DNA of 64,000 bases. Origin: Cinclus cinclus (Eukaryota; Chordata; Aves; Passeriformes; Cinclidae). Location of the stretch: contig NW_026912129.1 in assembly GCF_963662255.1 (NCBI RefSeq), forward strand, positions 496,001 to 560,000, read 5' to 3'. This document shows, one piece after another, positions 1-8,754 of this stretch. The notes below the pieces were generated by a model that saw only the letters and a list, made by a program, of their open reading frames with translations, searched no databases and was not told the DNA's origin. Made by a program: the position numbers and the translations under genes. The stretch's first letter is position 1, and each line of letters opens with the position of its first letter.

Positions 1-610
1 CATGCCCTTTTAGGCCACTTGATGTCACAATGAATCATTTGATTCTTGGCCTCCATGGTGACATAATAGATCCTTGCTTCTATTGGTCCCCGTGCTGTAA
101 CAATCCATCCCTGGCCATTTTAGGCCACCAGGTGTCTCAAGGGATCATTAGATTGTTAGCCTGCATTGGGTCACAATGATTCCTTGCTTCTCTTAGCCCT
201 TGTGGTGTCACAATGCATCCCATGCCCTTTTAGGCCACTTGGTGTTACAATGAATCATTTGAGTCTTGGCCTCTATTGTGTCATAATATTTCCATGTTTT
301 TATTGTGCCCCATGCTTTCACAATCCATCCCTGGCCCTTTTTATATCCCCTGGTGCCAGAAGGGATCATTAGATTATTAGCCTGCATTGGGTCACAATGG
401 TTCCTTGCTTCTCTTAACCTCTGTGGTGTCACAATGCATCCCATGCCCTTTTAGGCCACTTGGTCTTACAATGAACCATTTGATTCTTGGCCTTCATGGT
501 GTCATAATGGTTCCTTGCTTCTATAGGTCCCCATGCTGTCAGAGTTCATCCGTGGTCCTTTTGCGCCCCCTGGTGTCAAAAGGGATTCTAAGATTGTTAT
601 CCTGCATTGG
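1..610 (+). repeat. Left-edge units: partial IV, V', I
   Basis: The window opens inside a family IV unit with gacataata in D and ccaggtgtctcaaggg in F, followed by V' (170-390) and I (391-610). The same IV-V'-I order recurs near 31195-31855, 48141-48801, 51885-52545 and 58488-59148. The left edge therefore belongs to the same pool of material as the right third of the window. Confidence 0.85.
170..390 (+). repeat. Monomer subfamily V', representative (221 bp)
   Basis: The front is family V, but E carries the family III-like ctttttatatcccc tract with its extra base, and F opens gccagaaggg. Five copies lie at about 170, 31415, 48361, 52105 and 58708, each preceded by a IV unit with the ccaggtgtctcaaggg F variant and each followed by family I. 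The shared rare junction suggests one founding recombination, later spread by duplication. Confidence 0.85.
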
Positions 611-831
611 GTCACAATGGTTCCTTGCTTCTCTTAACCCCTGTGGTGTCACAATGCATCCCATGCCCTTTTAGGCCACTTGATGTCACAATGAATCATT
701 TGATTCTTGGCCTCCATGGTGATATAATAAATCCTTGCTTCTATTGGTCCTCATGCTGTAACAATTCATCCCTGGCCCTTTTTATACCCCCTGGTGCCAC
801 AAGGGATCATTAGATTGTTAGCCTGCATTGG
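611..831 (+). repeat. Monomer subfamily III', representative (221 bp)
   Basis: III' differs from III in D: gatataata instead of gacataata, and ggtcctcatgct instead of ggtccccgtgct. In the three left-hand copies (611, 3692 and 7654) D reads aataaatcc, which creates an AATAAA hexamer on the + strand; later copies read aatagatcc. Every III' unit I tallied (16) is followed by a family V unit. Confidence 0.88.
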
Positions 832-1491
832 GTCACAAGGGATCCTTGCTTCTCTTAACCCCTGTGGTGTCACAATGCATCCCATGCCCTTTTAGGCCAC
901 TTGGTGTTACAATGAATCATTTGATTCTTGGCCTCCATGGTGTCATAATATTTCCATGATTTTATTGTGCCCCATGCTTTCACATTTCATCCCTGGCCCT
1001 ATTACAACCCCTGGTGCCACAAGGGATCATTAGATTATTAGCCTGCATTGGGTCACAATGGTTCCTTGCTTCTCTTAACCCCTGTGGTGTCACAATGCAT
1101 CCCATGCCCTTTTAGGCCACTTGGTCTTACAATGAACCATTTGATTCTTGGCCTTCATGGTGTCATAATGGTTCCTTGCTTCTATAGGTCCCCATGCTGT
1201 CACAGTTCATCCGTCGTCCTTTTGCGCCCCCTGGTGTCAAAAGGGATTCTTAGATTGTTAGCCTGCATTGGGTCACAATGGTTCCTTGCTTCTCTTAACC
1301 CCTGTGCTGTCACAATGCATCCCATGCCCTTTTAGGCCACTTGATGTCACAATGAATCATTTGATTCTTGGCCTCCATGGTGGCGTAATTGTACCAGGTT
1401 TTAATTGGGCCCCATGCTTTCACAATTCATCCCTGCCCCTTTTAGGCCCATAGGTGTCACAAGGGATCATTAGATTGTTAGCCTCCATTGG

Positions 1492-1712
1492 GTCACAATG
1501 GATCCTTGCTTCTCTTAACCTCTGTGGTGTCACAATGCATTCCATGCCCTTTTAGGCCACTTGGTCTTATAATGAACAATTTGATTCTTGGCCTCCATGG
1601 TGTCATAATGGTTCCTTGTTTCTATTGGCCCCCATGCTGTCACAATTCATCCCTGGCCCTTTCTAAACCCCCTGGTGCCACAAGGGATCATTAGATTGTT
1701 AGCCTGCATTGG
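1492..1712 (+). repeat. Monomer subfamily II', representative (221 bp)
   Basis: The D subrepeat is of family II, but E ends ctttctaaaccccctggtgcc and F opens with the family III form gccacaaggg, so the unit is one base longer. This looks like a family II front joined to a family III-like end. In the 20412-50123 region II' is always followed by III'; in the left 14-unit HOR it is followed by IV. Confidence 0.85.
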
Positions 1713-1932
1713 GTCACAATGGTTCCTTGCTTCTCTTAACCCCTGTGGTGTCACAATGCATCCCATGCCCTTTTAGGCCACTTGATGTCACAATGAATCA
1801 TTTGATTCTTGGCCTCCATGGTGGCATAATTGATCCTTGCTTCTATTGGTCCCCGTGCTGTAACAATCCATCCCTGGCCATTTTAGGCCCCCTTGTGTCA
1901 CAAGGGATATTTAGATTGTTAGCCTGCATTGG
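1713..1932 (+). repeat. Monomer family IV, representative
   Basis: Family IV has D opening ggcataatagatcc (ttgatcc in this copy), ggtccccgtgct, E opening gtaacaatccatcc and a ggccattttaggcc or ggccattttttgcc tract. Several copies carry cccaggtgtctcaaggg in F, and a few have a family III-like gacataata in D (48141, 51885, 58488 and 59810). A subgroup (20412, 25254, 29875, 32297 and others) has cctccattgtgg and cccgagctg and marks the first unit of the central HOR copies. Confidence 0.9.
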
Positions 1933-2152
1933 GTCTCAATGGTTCCTTGCTTCTCTTAACCCCTGTGGTGTCACAATGCATCCCATGCCCTTTTAGGACA
2001 CTTGGTGTTACAATGAATCATTTGAGTCTTGGCCTCTATTGCGTCATAATATTTCCAGGATTTTATTGTGCCCCATGCTTTCACAATTCATCCCTGGCCC
2101 TATTGCAACCCCTGGTGTCACAATGGATCATTAGATTGTTAGCCTGCATTGG
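1933..2152 (+). repeat. Monomer family V, representative
   Basis: Family V has C reading gttacaatgaatcatttgag with a ggcctctat end, D opening gtcataatatttcca with gattttattgtgcccc, and E opening ttcacaattc with ccctattacaacccc (ccctattgcaacccc in this copy). The ttttattg tract gives AATAAA on the - strand in every V unit I examined. Some copies read cacatttcatcc in E and caacgcctggtgcc, with a family III-like F. Confidence 0.9.
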
Positions 2153-2372
2153 GTCACAATGGTTCCTTGCTTCTCTTAACCCCTGTGGTGTCACAATGCA
2201 TTCCAAGACCTTTTAGGCCACTTGGTCTTACAATGAACCATTTGATTCTTGGCCTCCATGGTGTCATAATGGTTCCTTGCTTCTATAGGTCCCCATGCTG
2301 TCAGAGTTCATCCGTGGTCCTTTTGCGCCCCCTGGTGTCAAAAGGGATTCTTAGATTGTTAGCCTGCATTGG
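2153..2372 (+). repeat. Monomer family I, representative
   Basis: Family I has D ending ttctataggtcccc, E opening gtcagagttcatccgtgg with ttttgcgcccc, and F opening gtcaaaagggattc. A subtype reads ttctgtaggt in D. The C subrepeat usually opens gtcttacaatgaacc. Some late copies (47922, 51666, 58269 and 63769) lose one base in F (gggatttt for gggattctt) and are 219 bp long. The tgcgcc CpG decays to tgcacc in those same copies. Confidence 0.9.
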
Positions 2373-2592
2373 GTCACAATGGATCCTTGCTTCTCTTAAC
2401 CCCTGTGGTGACACAATGCATCCCATTCCCTTTTAGGCCACTTGATATCACAATGAATCAGTTCATTTTTGGCCTCCATGGTGGCATAATTGTACCAGGA
2501 TTTAATTGGGCCCCATGCTTTCACAATTCATCTCTGGCCCTTTTACGCCCATTGGTGTCACAAGGGACCTTTAGATTGTTACCCTGCATTTG
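2373..2592 (+). repeat. Monomer family VI, representative
   Basis: Family VI has C reading gatatcacaatgaatc with a tttcattttt tract (ttcattttt in this copy), D opening ggcataattgtaccagg with ttaattgggcccc, and E opening ttcacaattc. The gggccc creates an ApaI site specific to this family. Many central and right-hand copies carry a 2-bp deletion in A (ttctcacccc for ttctcttaacccc) and are 218 bp long. Confidence 0.9.
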
Positions 2593-2805
2593 GTCACAAT
2601 GGTTCCTTGCTTCTCTTATCCTCTGTGGTGTCACAATGCATTCCATGCCCTTTTAGGCCACTTGATGTCACAATGAATCATTTGATTCTTGGCCTCCATG
2701 GTGTCATAATGGTTCCTTGTTTCTATTGGCCCCCATGCTTTCACAATTCATCCCTGGCCCTTTTACGCCCCCTGGTGTCAAATGGGATCCTGGGATTATT
2801 AGCCT

Positions 2806-2822
2806 CCATTGGGTCACAATGG
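2806..2822. other. Dyad at the F/A unit junction, representative
   Basis: The junction before family II-derived A subrepeats reads ccattg, ggtca, caatgg: a perfect 6-bp inverted repeat around a 5-base centre. At the commoner gcattgg junction the arms are 5 bp (cattg/caatg). It recurs about once per 220 bp through the window, with losses where A reads gtcaaaaggg or gtcacaaggg. Function is unknown; hairpin extrusion or protein binding is speculation. Confidence 0.6.
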
Positions 2823-2922
2823 ATCCTTGCTTCTCTTAACCCCTGTGGTGTCACAATGCTTCCCATGCCCTTTTAGGCCACTTGATGTCACAATGAATCA
2901 TTTGATTCTTGGCCTCCATGGT
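2813..2922 (+). repeat. First 110-bp half-unit (subrepeats A-B-C)
   Basis: A, B and C each open with gtcacaatg and are 37, 37 and 36 bp long. Compared by eye with the second half in the consensus unit, A matches D at 28 of 37 positions, B matches E at about 30-31 of 37, and C matches F at 28 of 36. An out-of-register comparison (A with B) gives about 22 of 37. The in-register similarity and identical 37+37+36 length pattern show that the 220-bp unit is an old duplication of a 110-bp trimer. Confidence 0.88.
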
Positions 2923-3032
2923 GTCATAATGGTTCCTTGTTTCTATTGGCCCCCATGCTTTCACAATTCATCCCTGGCCCTTTTACGCCCCCTGGTGTCA
3001 AATGGGATCCTGGGATTATTAGCCTCCATTGG
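2923..3032 (+). repeat. Second 110-bp half-unit (subrepeats D-E-F)
   Basis: D, E and F repeat the 37+37+36 pattern with a more variable core (gtcata, gtcaca, ttcaca, gtaaca or gtcaaa). Most family-specific differences fall here, while A and B are comparatively uniform across the window. This half therefore carries most of the information used to classify units. Whether the difference reflects constraint on A/B or recent homogenisation cannot be told from one window. Confidence 0.85.
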
Positions 3033-3253
3033 GTCACAATGGATCCTTGCTTCTCTTAACCCCTGTGGTGTCACAATGCTTCCCATGCCCTTTTAGGCCA
3101 CTTGATGTCACAATGAATCATTTGATTCTTGTCCTCCATGGTGACATAATAGATCCTTGCTTCTATTGGTCCCCGTGCTGTAACAATTCATCCCTGGCCC
3201 TTTTTATACCCCCTGGTGCCACAAGGGATCATTAGATTGTTAGCCTGCATTGG
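3033..3253 (+). repeat. Monomer family III, representative (221 bp)
   Basis: Family III has D opening gacataatagatcc with ggtccccgtgct, E opening gtaacaattcatcc, a ctttttataccccc tract with one extra base, and F opening gccacaaggg. The extra base makes these units 221 bp. Most are followed by family V or IV. Confidence 0.9.
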
Positions 3254-3691
3254 GTCACAATGGTTCCTTGCTTCTCTTAACCCCTGTGGTGTCACAATGC
3301 ATCCCATGCCCTTTTAGGCCACTTGATGTCACAATGAATCATTTGATTCTTGGCCTCCATGGTGGCATAATAGATCCTTGCTTCTATTGGTCCCCGTGCT
3401 GTAACAGTCCATCCCTGGCCATTTTAGGCCCCTGGTGTCACAATGGATCATTAGATTGTTAGCCTGCATTGGGTCACAATGGTTCCTTGCTTCTCTTAGC
3501 CCCTGTGGTGTCACAATGCATCCCATGCCCTTTTAGGCCACTTGGTGTTACAATGTATCATTTGAGTCTTGGCCTCTATGGTGTCATATATTTCCATGTT
3601 TTTATTGTGCCCCATGCTTTCACAATTCATCCCTGGCCCTATTACAACCCCTGGTGTCACAATGGATCATTAGATTGTTAGCCTGCATTGG

Positions 3692-6600
3692 GTCACAATG
3701 GATCCTTGCTTCTCTTAACCCCTGTGGTGTCACAATGCATCCCATGCCCTTTTAGGCCACTTTATGTCACAATGAATCATTTGATTCTTGGCCTCCATGG
3801 TGATATAATAAATCCTTGCTTCAATTGGTCCTCATGCTGTAACAATTCATCCCTGGCCCTTTTTATACCCCCTGGCGCCACAAGGGATCATTAGATTGTT
3901 AGCCTGCATTGGGTCACAAGGGATCCTTGCTTCTCTTAACCCCTGTGGTGTCACAATGCATCCCATGCCCTTTTAGGCCACTTGGTGTTACAATGAATCA
4001 TTTGATTCTTGGCCTCCATGGTGTCATAATATTTCCATGATTTTATTGTGCCCCATGCTTTCACATTTCATCCCTGGCCCTATTACAACGCCTGGTGCCA
4101 CAAGGGATCATTAGATTATTAGCCTGCATTGGGTCACAATGGTTCCTTGCTTCTCTTAACCCCTGTGGTGTCACAATGCATCCCATGCCCTTTTAGGCCA
4201 CTTGGTCTTACAATGAACCATTTGATTCTTGGCCTTCATGGTGTCATAATGGTTCCTTGCTTCTATAGGTCCCCATGCTGTCACAGTTCATCCGTCGTCC
4301 TTTTGCGCCCCCTGGTGTCAAAAGGGATTCTTAGATTGTTAGCCTGCATTGGGTCACAATGGTTCCTTGCTTCTCTTAACCCCTGTGCTGTCACAATGCA
4401 TCCCATGCCCTTTTAGGCCACTTGATGTCACAATGAATCATTTGATTCTTGGCCTCCATGGTGGCGTAATTGTACCAGGTTTTAATTGGGCCCCATGCTT
4501 TCACAATTCATCCCTGCCCCTTTTAGGCCCATAGGTGTCACAAGGGATCATTAGATTGTTAGCCTCCATTGGGTCACAATGGATCCTTGCTTCTCTTAAC
4601 CTCTGTGGTGTCACAATGCATTCCATGCCCTTTTAGGCCACTTGGTCTTATAATGAACCATTTGATTCTTGGCCTCCATGGTGTCATAATGGTTCCTTGT
4701 TTCTATTGGCCCCCATGCTGTCACAATTCATCCCTGGCCCTTTCTAAACCCCCTGGTGCCACAAGGGATCATTAGATTGTTAGCCTGCATTGGGTCACAA
4801 TGGTTCCTTGCTTCTCTTAACCCCTGTGGTGTCACAATGCATCCCATGCCCTTTTAGGCCACTTGATGTCACAATGAATCATTTGATTCTTGGCCTCCAT
4901 GGTGGCATAATTGATCCTTGCTTCTATTGGTCCCCGTGCTGTAACAATCCATCCCTGGCCATTTTAGGCCCCCTTGTGTCACAAGGGATATTTAGATTGT
5001 TAGCCTGCATTGGGTCTCAATGATTCCTTGCTTCTCTTAACCCCTGTGGTGTCACAATGCATCCCATGCCCTTTTAGGACACTTGGTGTTACAATGAATC
5101 ATTTGAGTCTTGGCCTCTATTGCGTCATAATATTTCCAGGATTTTATTGTGCCCCATGCTTTCACAATTCATCCCTGGCCCTATTGCAACCCCTGGTGTC
5201 ACAATGGATCATTAGATTGTTAGCCTGCATTGGGTCACAATGGTTCCTTGCTTCTCTTAACCCCTGTGGTGTTACAATGCATTCCAAGACCTTTTAGGCC
5301 ACTTGGTCTTACAATGAACCATTTGATTCTTGGCCTCCATGGTGTCATAATGGTTCCTTGCTTCTATAGGTCCCCATGCTGTCAGAGTTCATCCGTGGTC
5401 CTTTTGCGCCCCCTGGTGTCAAAAGGGATTCTTAGATTGTTAGCCTGCATTGGGTCACAATGGATCCTTGCTTCTCTTAACCCCTGTGGTGTCACAATGC
5501 ATCCCATTCCCTTTTAGGCCACTTGATATCACAATGAATCAGTTCATTTTTGGCCTCCATGGTGGCATAATTGTACCAGGATTTAATTGGGCCCCATGCT
5601 TTCACAATTCATCTCTGGCCCTTTTACGCCCATTGGTGTCACAAGGGACCTTTAGATTGTTACCCTGCATTTGGTCACAATGGTTCCTTGCTTCTCTTAT
5701 CCTCTGTGGTGTCACAATGCATTCCATGCCCTTTTAGGCCACTTGATGTCACAATGAATCATTTGATTCTTGGCCTCCATGGTGTCATAATGGTTCCTTG
5801 TTTCTATTGGCCCCCATGCTTTCACAATTCATCCCTGGCCCTTTTACGCCCCCTGGTGTCAAATGGGATCCTGGGATTATTAGCCTCCATTGGGTCACAA
5901 TGGATCCTTGCTTCTCTTAACCCCTGTGGTGTCACAATGCTTCCCATGCCCTTTTAGGCCACTTGATGTCACAATGAATCATTTGATTCTTGGCCTCCAT
6001 GGTGTCATAATGGTTCCTTGTTTCTATTGGCCCCCATGCTTTCACAATTCATCCCTGGCCCTTTTACGCCCCCTGGTGTCAAATGGGATCCTGGGATTAT
6101 TAGCCTCCATTGGGTCACAATGGATCCTTGCTTCTCTTAACCCCTGTGGTGTCACAATGCTTCCCATGCCCTTTTAGGCCACTTGATGTCACAATGAATC
6201 ATTTGATTCTTGTCCTCCATGGTGACATAATAGATCCTTGCTTCTATTGGTCCCCGTGCTGTAACAATTCATCCCTGGCCCTTTTTATACCCCCTGGTGC
6301 CACAAGGGATCATTAGATTGTTAGCCTGCATTGGGTCACAATGGTTCCTTGCTTCTCTTAACCCCTGTGGTGTCACAATGCATCCCATGCCCTTTTAGGC
6401 CACTTGATGTCACAATGAATCATTTGATTCTTGGCCTCCATGGTGGCATAATAGATCCTTGCTTCTATTGGTCCCCGTGCTGTAACAGTCCATCCCTGGC
6501 CATTTTAGGCCCCTGGTGTCACAATGGATCATTAGATTGTTAGCCTGCATTGGGTCACAATGGTTCCTTGCTTCTCTTAGCCCCTGTGGTGTCACAATGC

Positions 6601-6773
6601 ATCCCATGCCCTTTTAGGCCACTTGGTGTTACAATGAATCATTTGAGTCTTGGCCTCTATGGTGTCATAATATTTCCATGTTTTTATTGTGCCCCATGCT
6701 TTCACAATTCATCCCTGGCCCTATTACAACCCCTGGTGTCACAATGGATCATTAGATTGTTAGCCTGCATTGG
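3692..6773 (+). repeat. 14-unit higher-order repeat, copy 2
   Basis: This copies 611-3691 at an offset of 3081 bp with the same fourteen units in order. It ends before the family VI unit at 6774, where copy 1 was followed by III'. Private differences include caacgcc for caacccc in the second unit and a few single-base changes. Confidence 0.92.
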
Positions 6774-8754
6774 GTCACAATGGATCCTTGCTTCTCTTAA
6801 CCCCTGTGGTGTCACAATGCATTCCAAGCCCTTTTAGGCCACTTCATGTCACAATGAATCATTTCATTTTTGGCCTCCATGGTGGCATAATTGTACCAGG
6901 TTTTAATTGGGCCCCATGCTTTCACAATTCATCCCTGGCCCTTTTAGTCCCATTGGTGTCACAAGGGACCATTAGATTGTTAGCCTGCATTGGGTTACAA
7001 TGGTTCCTTGCTTCTCTTAACCCCTGTGGTGTCACAATGCATTCCATGCCATTTTAGGCCACTTGGTCTTACAATGAACCATTTGATTCTTGGCCTCCAT
7101 GGTGTCATAATGGTTCCTTGCTTCTATAGGTCCCCATGGCGTCAGAGTTCATCCGTCGTCCTTTTGCGCCCCCTGGTGTCAAAAGGGATTCTTAGATTGT
7201 TAGACTGCATTGGGTCACAATGGTTCCTTGCTTCTCTTAACACCTGTGGTGTCACAATGCATCCCATGCCCTTTTAGGCCACTTGATGTCACAATGAATC
7301 ATTTCATTTTTGGCCTCCATGGTGGCATAATTGTACCAGGTTTTAATTGGGCCCCATGCTTTCACAATTCATCCCTGGCCCTTTTAGGCCCATTGGTGTC
7401 ACAAGGGAACATTAGATTGTTAGCCTGCATTGGGTTACAATGGTTCCTTGCTTCTCTTAACCTCTGTGGTGTCACAATGCATCCCATGCCCTTTTAGGCC
7501 ACTTGGTCTTACAATGAACCATTTGATTCTTGGCCTTCATGGTGTCATAATGGTTCCTTGCTTCTATAGGTCCCCATGCTGTCAGAGTTCATCCGTGGTC
7601 CTTTTGCGCCCCCTGGTGTCAAAAGGGATTCTAAGATTGTTATCCTGCATTGGGTCACAATGGTTCCTTGCTTCTCTTAACCCCTGTGGTGTCACAATGC
7701 ATCCCATGCCCTTTTAGGCCACTTGATGTCACAATGAATCATTTGATTCTTGGCCTCCATGGTGATATAATAAATCCTTGCTTCTATTGGTCCTCATGCT
7801 GTAACAATTCATCCCTGGCCCTTTTTATACCCCCTGGTGCCACAAGGGATCATTAGATTGTTAGCCTGCATTGGGTCACAAGGGATCCTTGCTTCTCTTA
7901 ACCCCTGTGGTGTCACAATGCATCCCATGCCCTTTTAGGCCACTTGGTGTTACAATGAATCATTTGATTCTTGGCCTCCATGGTGTCATAATATTTCCAT
8001 GATTTTATTGTGCCCCATGCTTTCACATTTCATCCCTGGCCCTATTACAACGCCTGGTGCCACAAGGGATCATTAGATTATTAGCCTGCATTGGGTCACA
8101 ATGGTTCCTTGCTTCTCTTAACCCCTGTGGTGTCACAATGCATCCCATGCCCTTTTAGGCCACTTGATGTCACAATGAATCATTTGATTCTTGGCCTCCA
8201 TGGTGGCATAATAGATCCTTGCTTCTATTGGTCCCCGTGCTGTAACAATCCATCCCTGGCCATTTTAGGCCCCCTGGTGTCACAAGGGATCTTTAGATTG
8301 TTAGCCTGCATTGGGTCACAATGGTTCCTTGCTTCTCTTAACCCCTGTGGTGTCACAATGCATCCCATGCCCTTTTAGGCCACTTGGTGTTACAATGAAT
8401 CATTTGAGTCTTGGCCTCTATGGTGTCATAATATTTCCATGATTTTATTGTGCCTCATGCTTTCACAATTCATCCCTGGCCCTATTACAACCCCTGGTGT
8501 CACAATGGATCATTAGATTGTTAGCCTGCATTGGGTCACAATGGTTCCTTGCTTCTCTTAACCCCTGTGGTGTCACAATGCATTCCAAGACCTTTTAGGC
8601 CACTTGGTCTTACAATGAACCATTTGATTCTTGGCCTCCATGGTGTCATAATGGTTCCTTGCTTCTATAGGTCCCCATGCTGTCAGAGTTCATCCGTGGT
8701 CCTTTTGCGCCCCCTGGTGTCAAAAGGGATTCTTAGATTGTTAGCCTGCATTGG
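6774..8754 (+). repeat. Nine-unit mixed segment
   Basis: Unit order is VI-I-VI-I-III'-V-IV-V-I. The I-III'-V stretch from about 7434 to 8094 matches 391-1051 at an offset of 7043 bp, including the gggattctaag variant of F and the + strand aataaa of III'. The segment bridges the 14-unit and 22-unit HORs. Confidence 0.85.

Larger units (their letters stand above)
2813..3032 (+). repeat. Reference 220-bp monomer (family II)
   Basis: This copy is a convenient reference. Phase is set at the gtcac core following the ccattgg or gcattgg junction. Subrepeats are A 2813-2849, B 2850-2886, C 2887-2922, D 2923-2959, E 2960-2996 and F 2997-3032, with lengths 37, 37, 36, 37, 37 and 36. Family II is marked by subrepeat D ending in ttctattggccccc and by an F reading caaatgggatcctggg followed by a cctccattgg junction. 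The preceding unit (2593-2812) is also family II, so families can occur in direct succession. This copy has aatgcttcc in B where most copies have aatgcatcc, which removes an NsiI site. Confidence 0.95.
611..3691 (+). repeat. 14-unit higher-order repeat, copy 1
   Basis: Unit order is III'-V-I-VI-II'-IV-V-I-VI-II-II-III-IV-V. The same order and most private variants recur 3081 bp downstream. Differences I saw include gaacaat at about 1579 against gaaccat in copy 2, and a 1-bp deletion near 3588 (gtcatatattt against gtcataatattt). Near-identity over 3 kb implies a recent tandem duplication. Confidence 0.92.

Noticed and set aside
208..444. 78-codon - strand frame with a true ATG, repeated at 31453, 48399, 52143 and 58746
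   Set aside because: It lies wholly within satellite sequence, occurs only where V' meets family I, and has no sign of coding constraint or of a gene context.
387..674. Recurring 95-codon open frame on the + strand beginning MGHNGSLLLL, present in most units
   Set aside because: The start is TTG inside gcattgggtc, not ATG. The frame spans 1.3 units, overlaps the next such frame by 68 bp in another reading frame, and a 220-bp period shifts the frame at each unit. It is a by-product of the repeat.
2490..2876. 128-codon open frame, longest in the window, seen again at eight or so places
   Set aside because: It also starts on TTG (ttgtaccagg of family VI) and only continues because VI is followed by II without the usual stop. 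No protein family resemblance.
2881..2900. CRE/AP-1-like tgatgtca and tgaatca motifs in subrepeat C
   Set aside because: They are inexact, fall out of the repeat consensus, and have no supporting promoter context.
3154..3190. Possible CENP-B box around the cccgtgctgtaac segment of families III and IV
   Set aside because: On the - strand the cacgggg end fits cggg, but the required ttcg and the fixed A do not. Most units lack the CpG sites the box needs.
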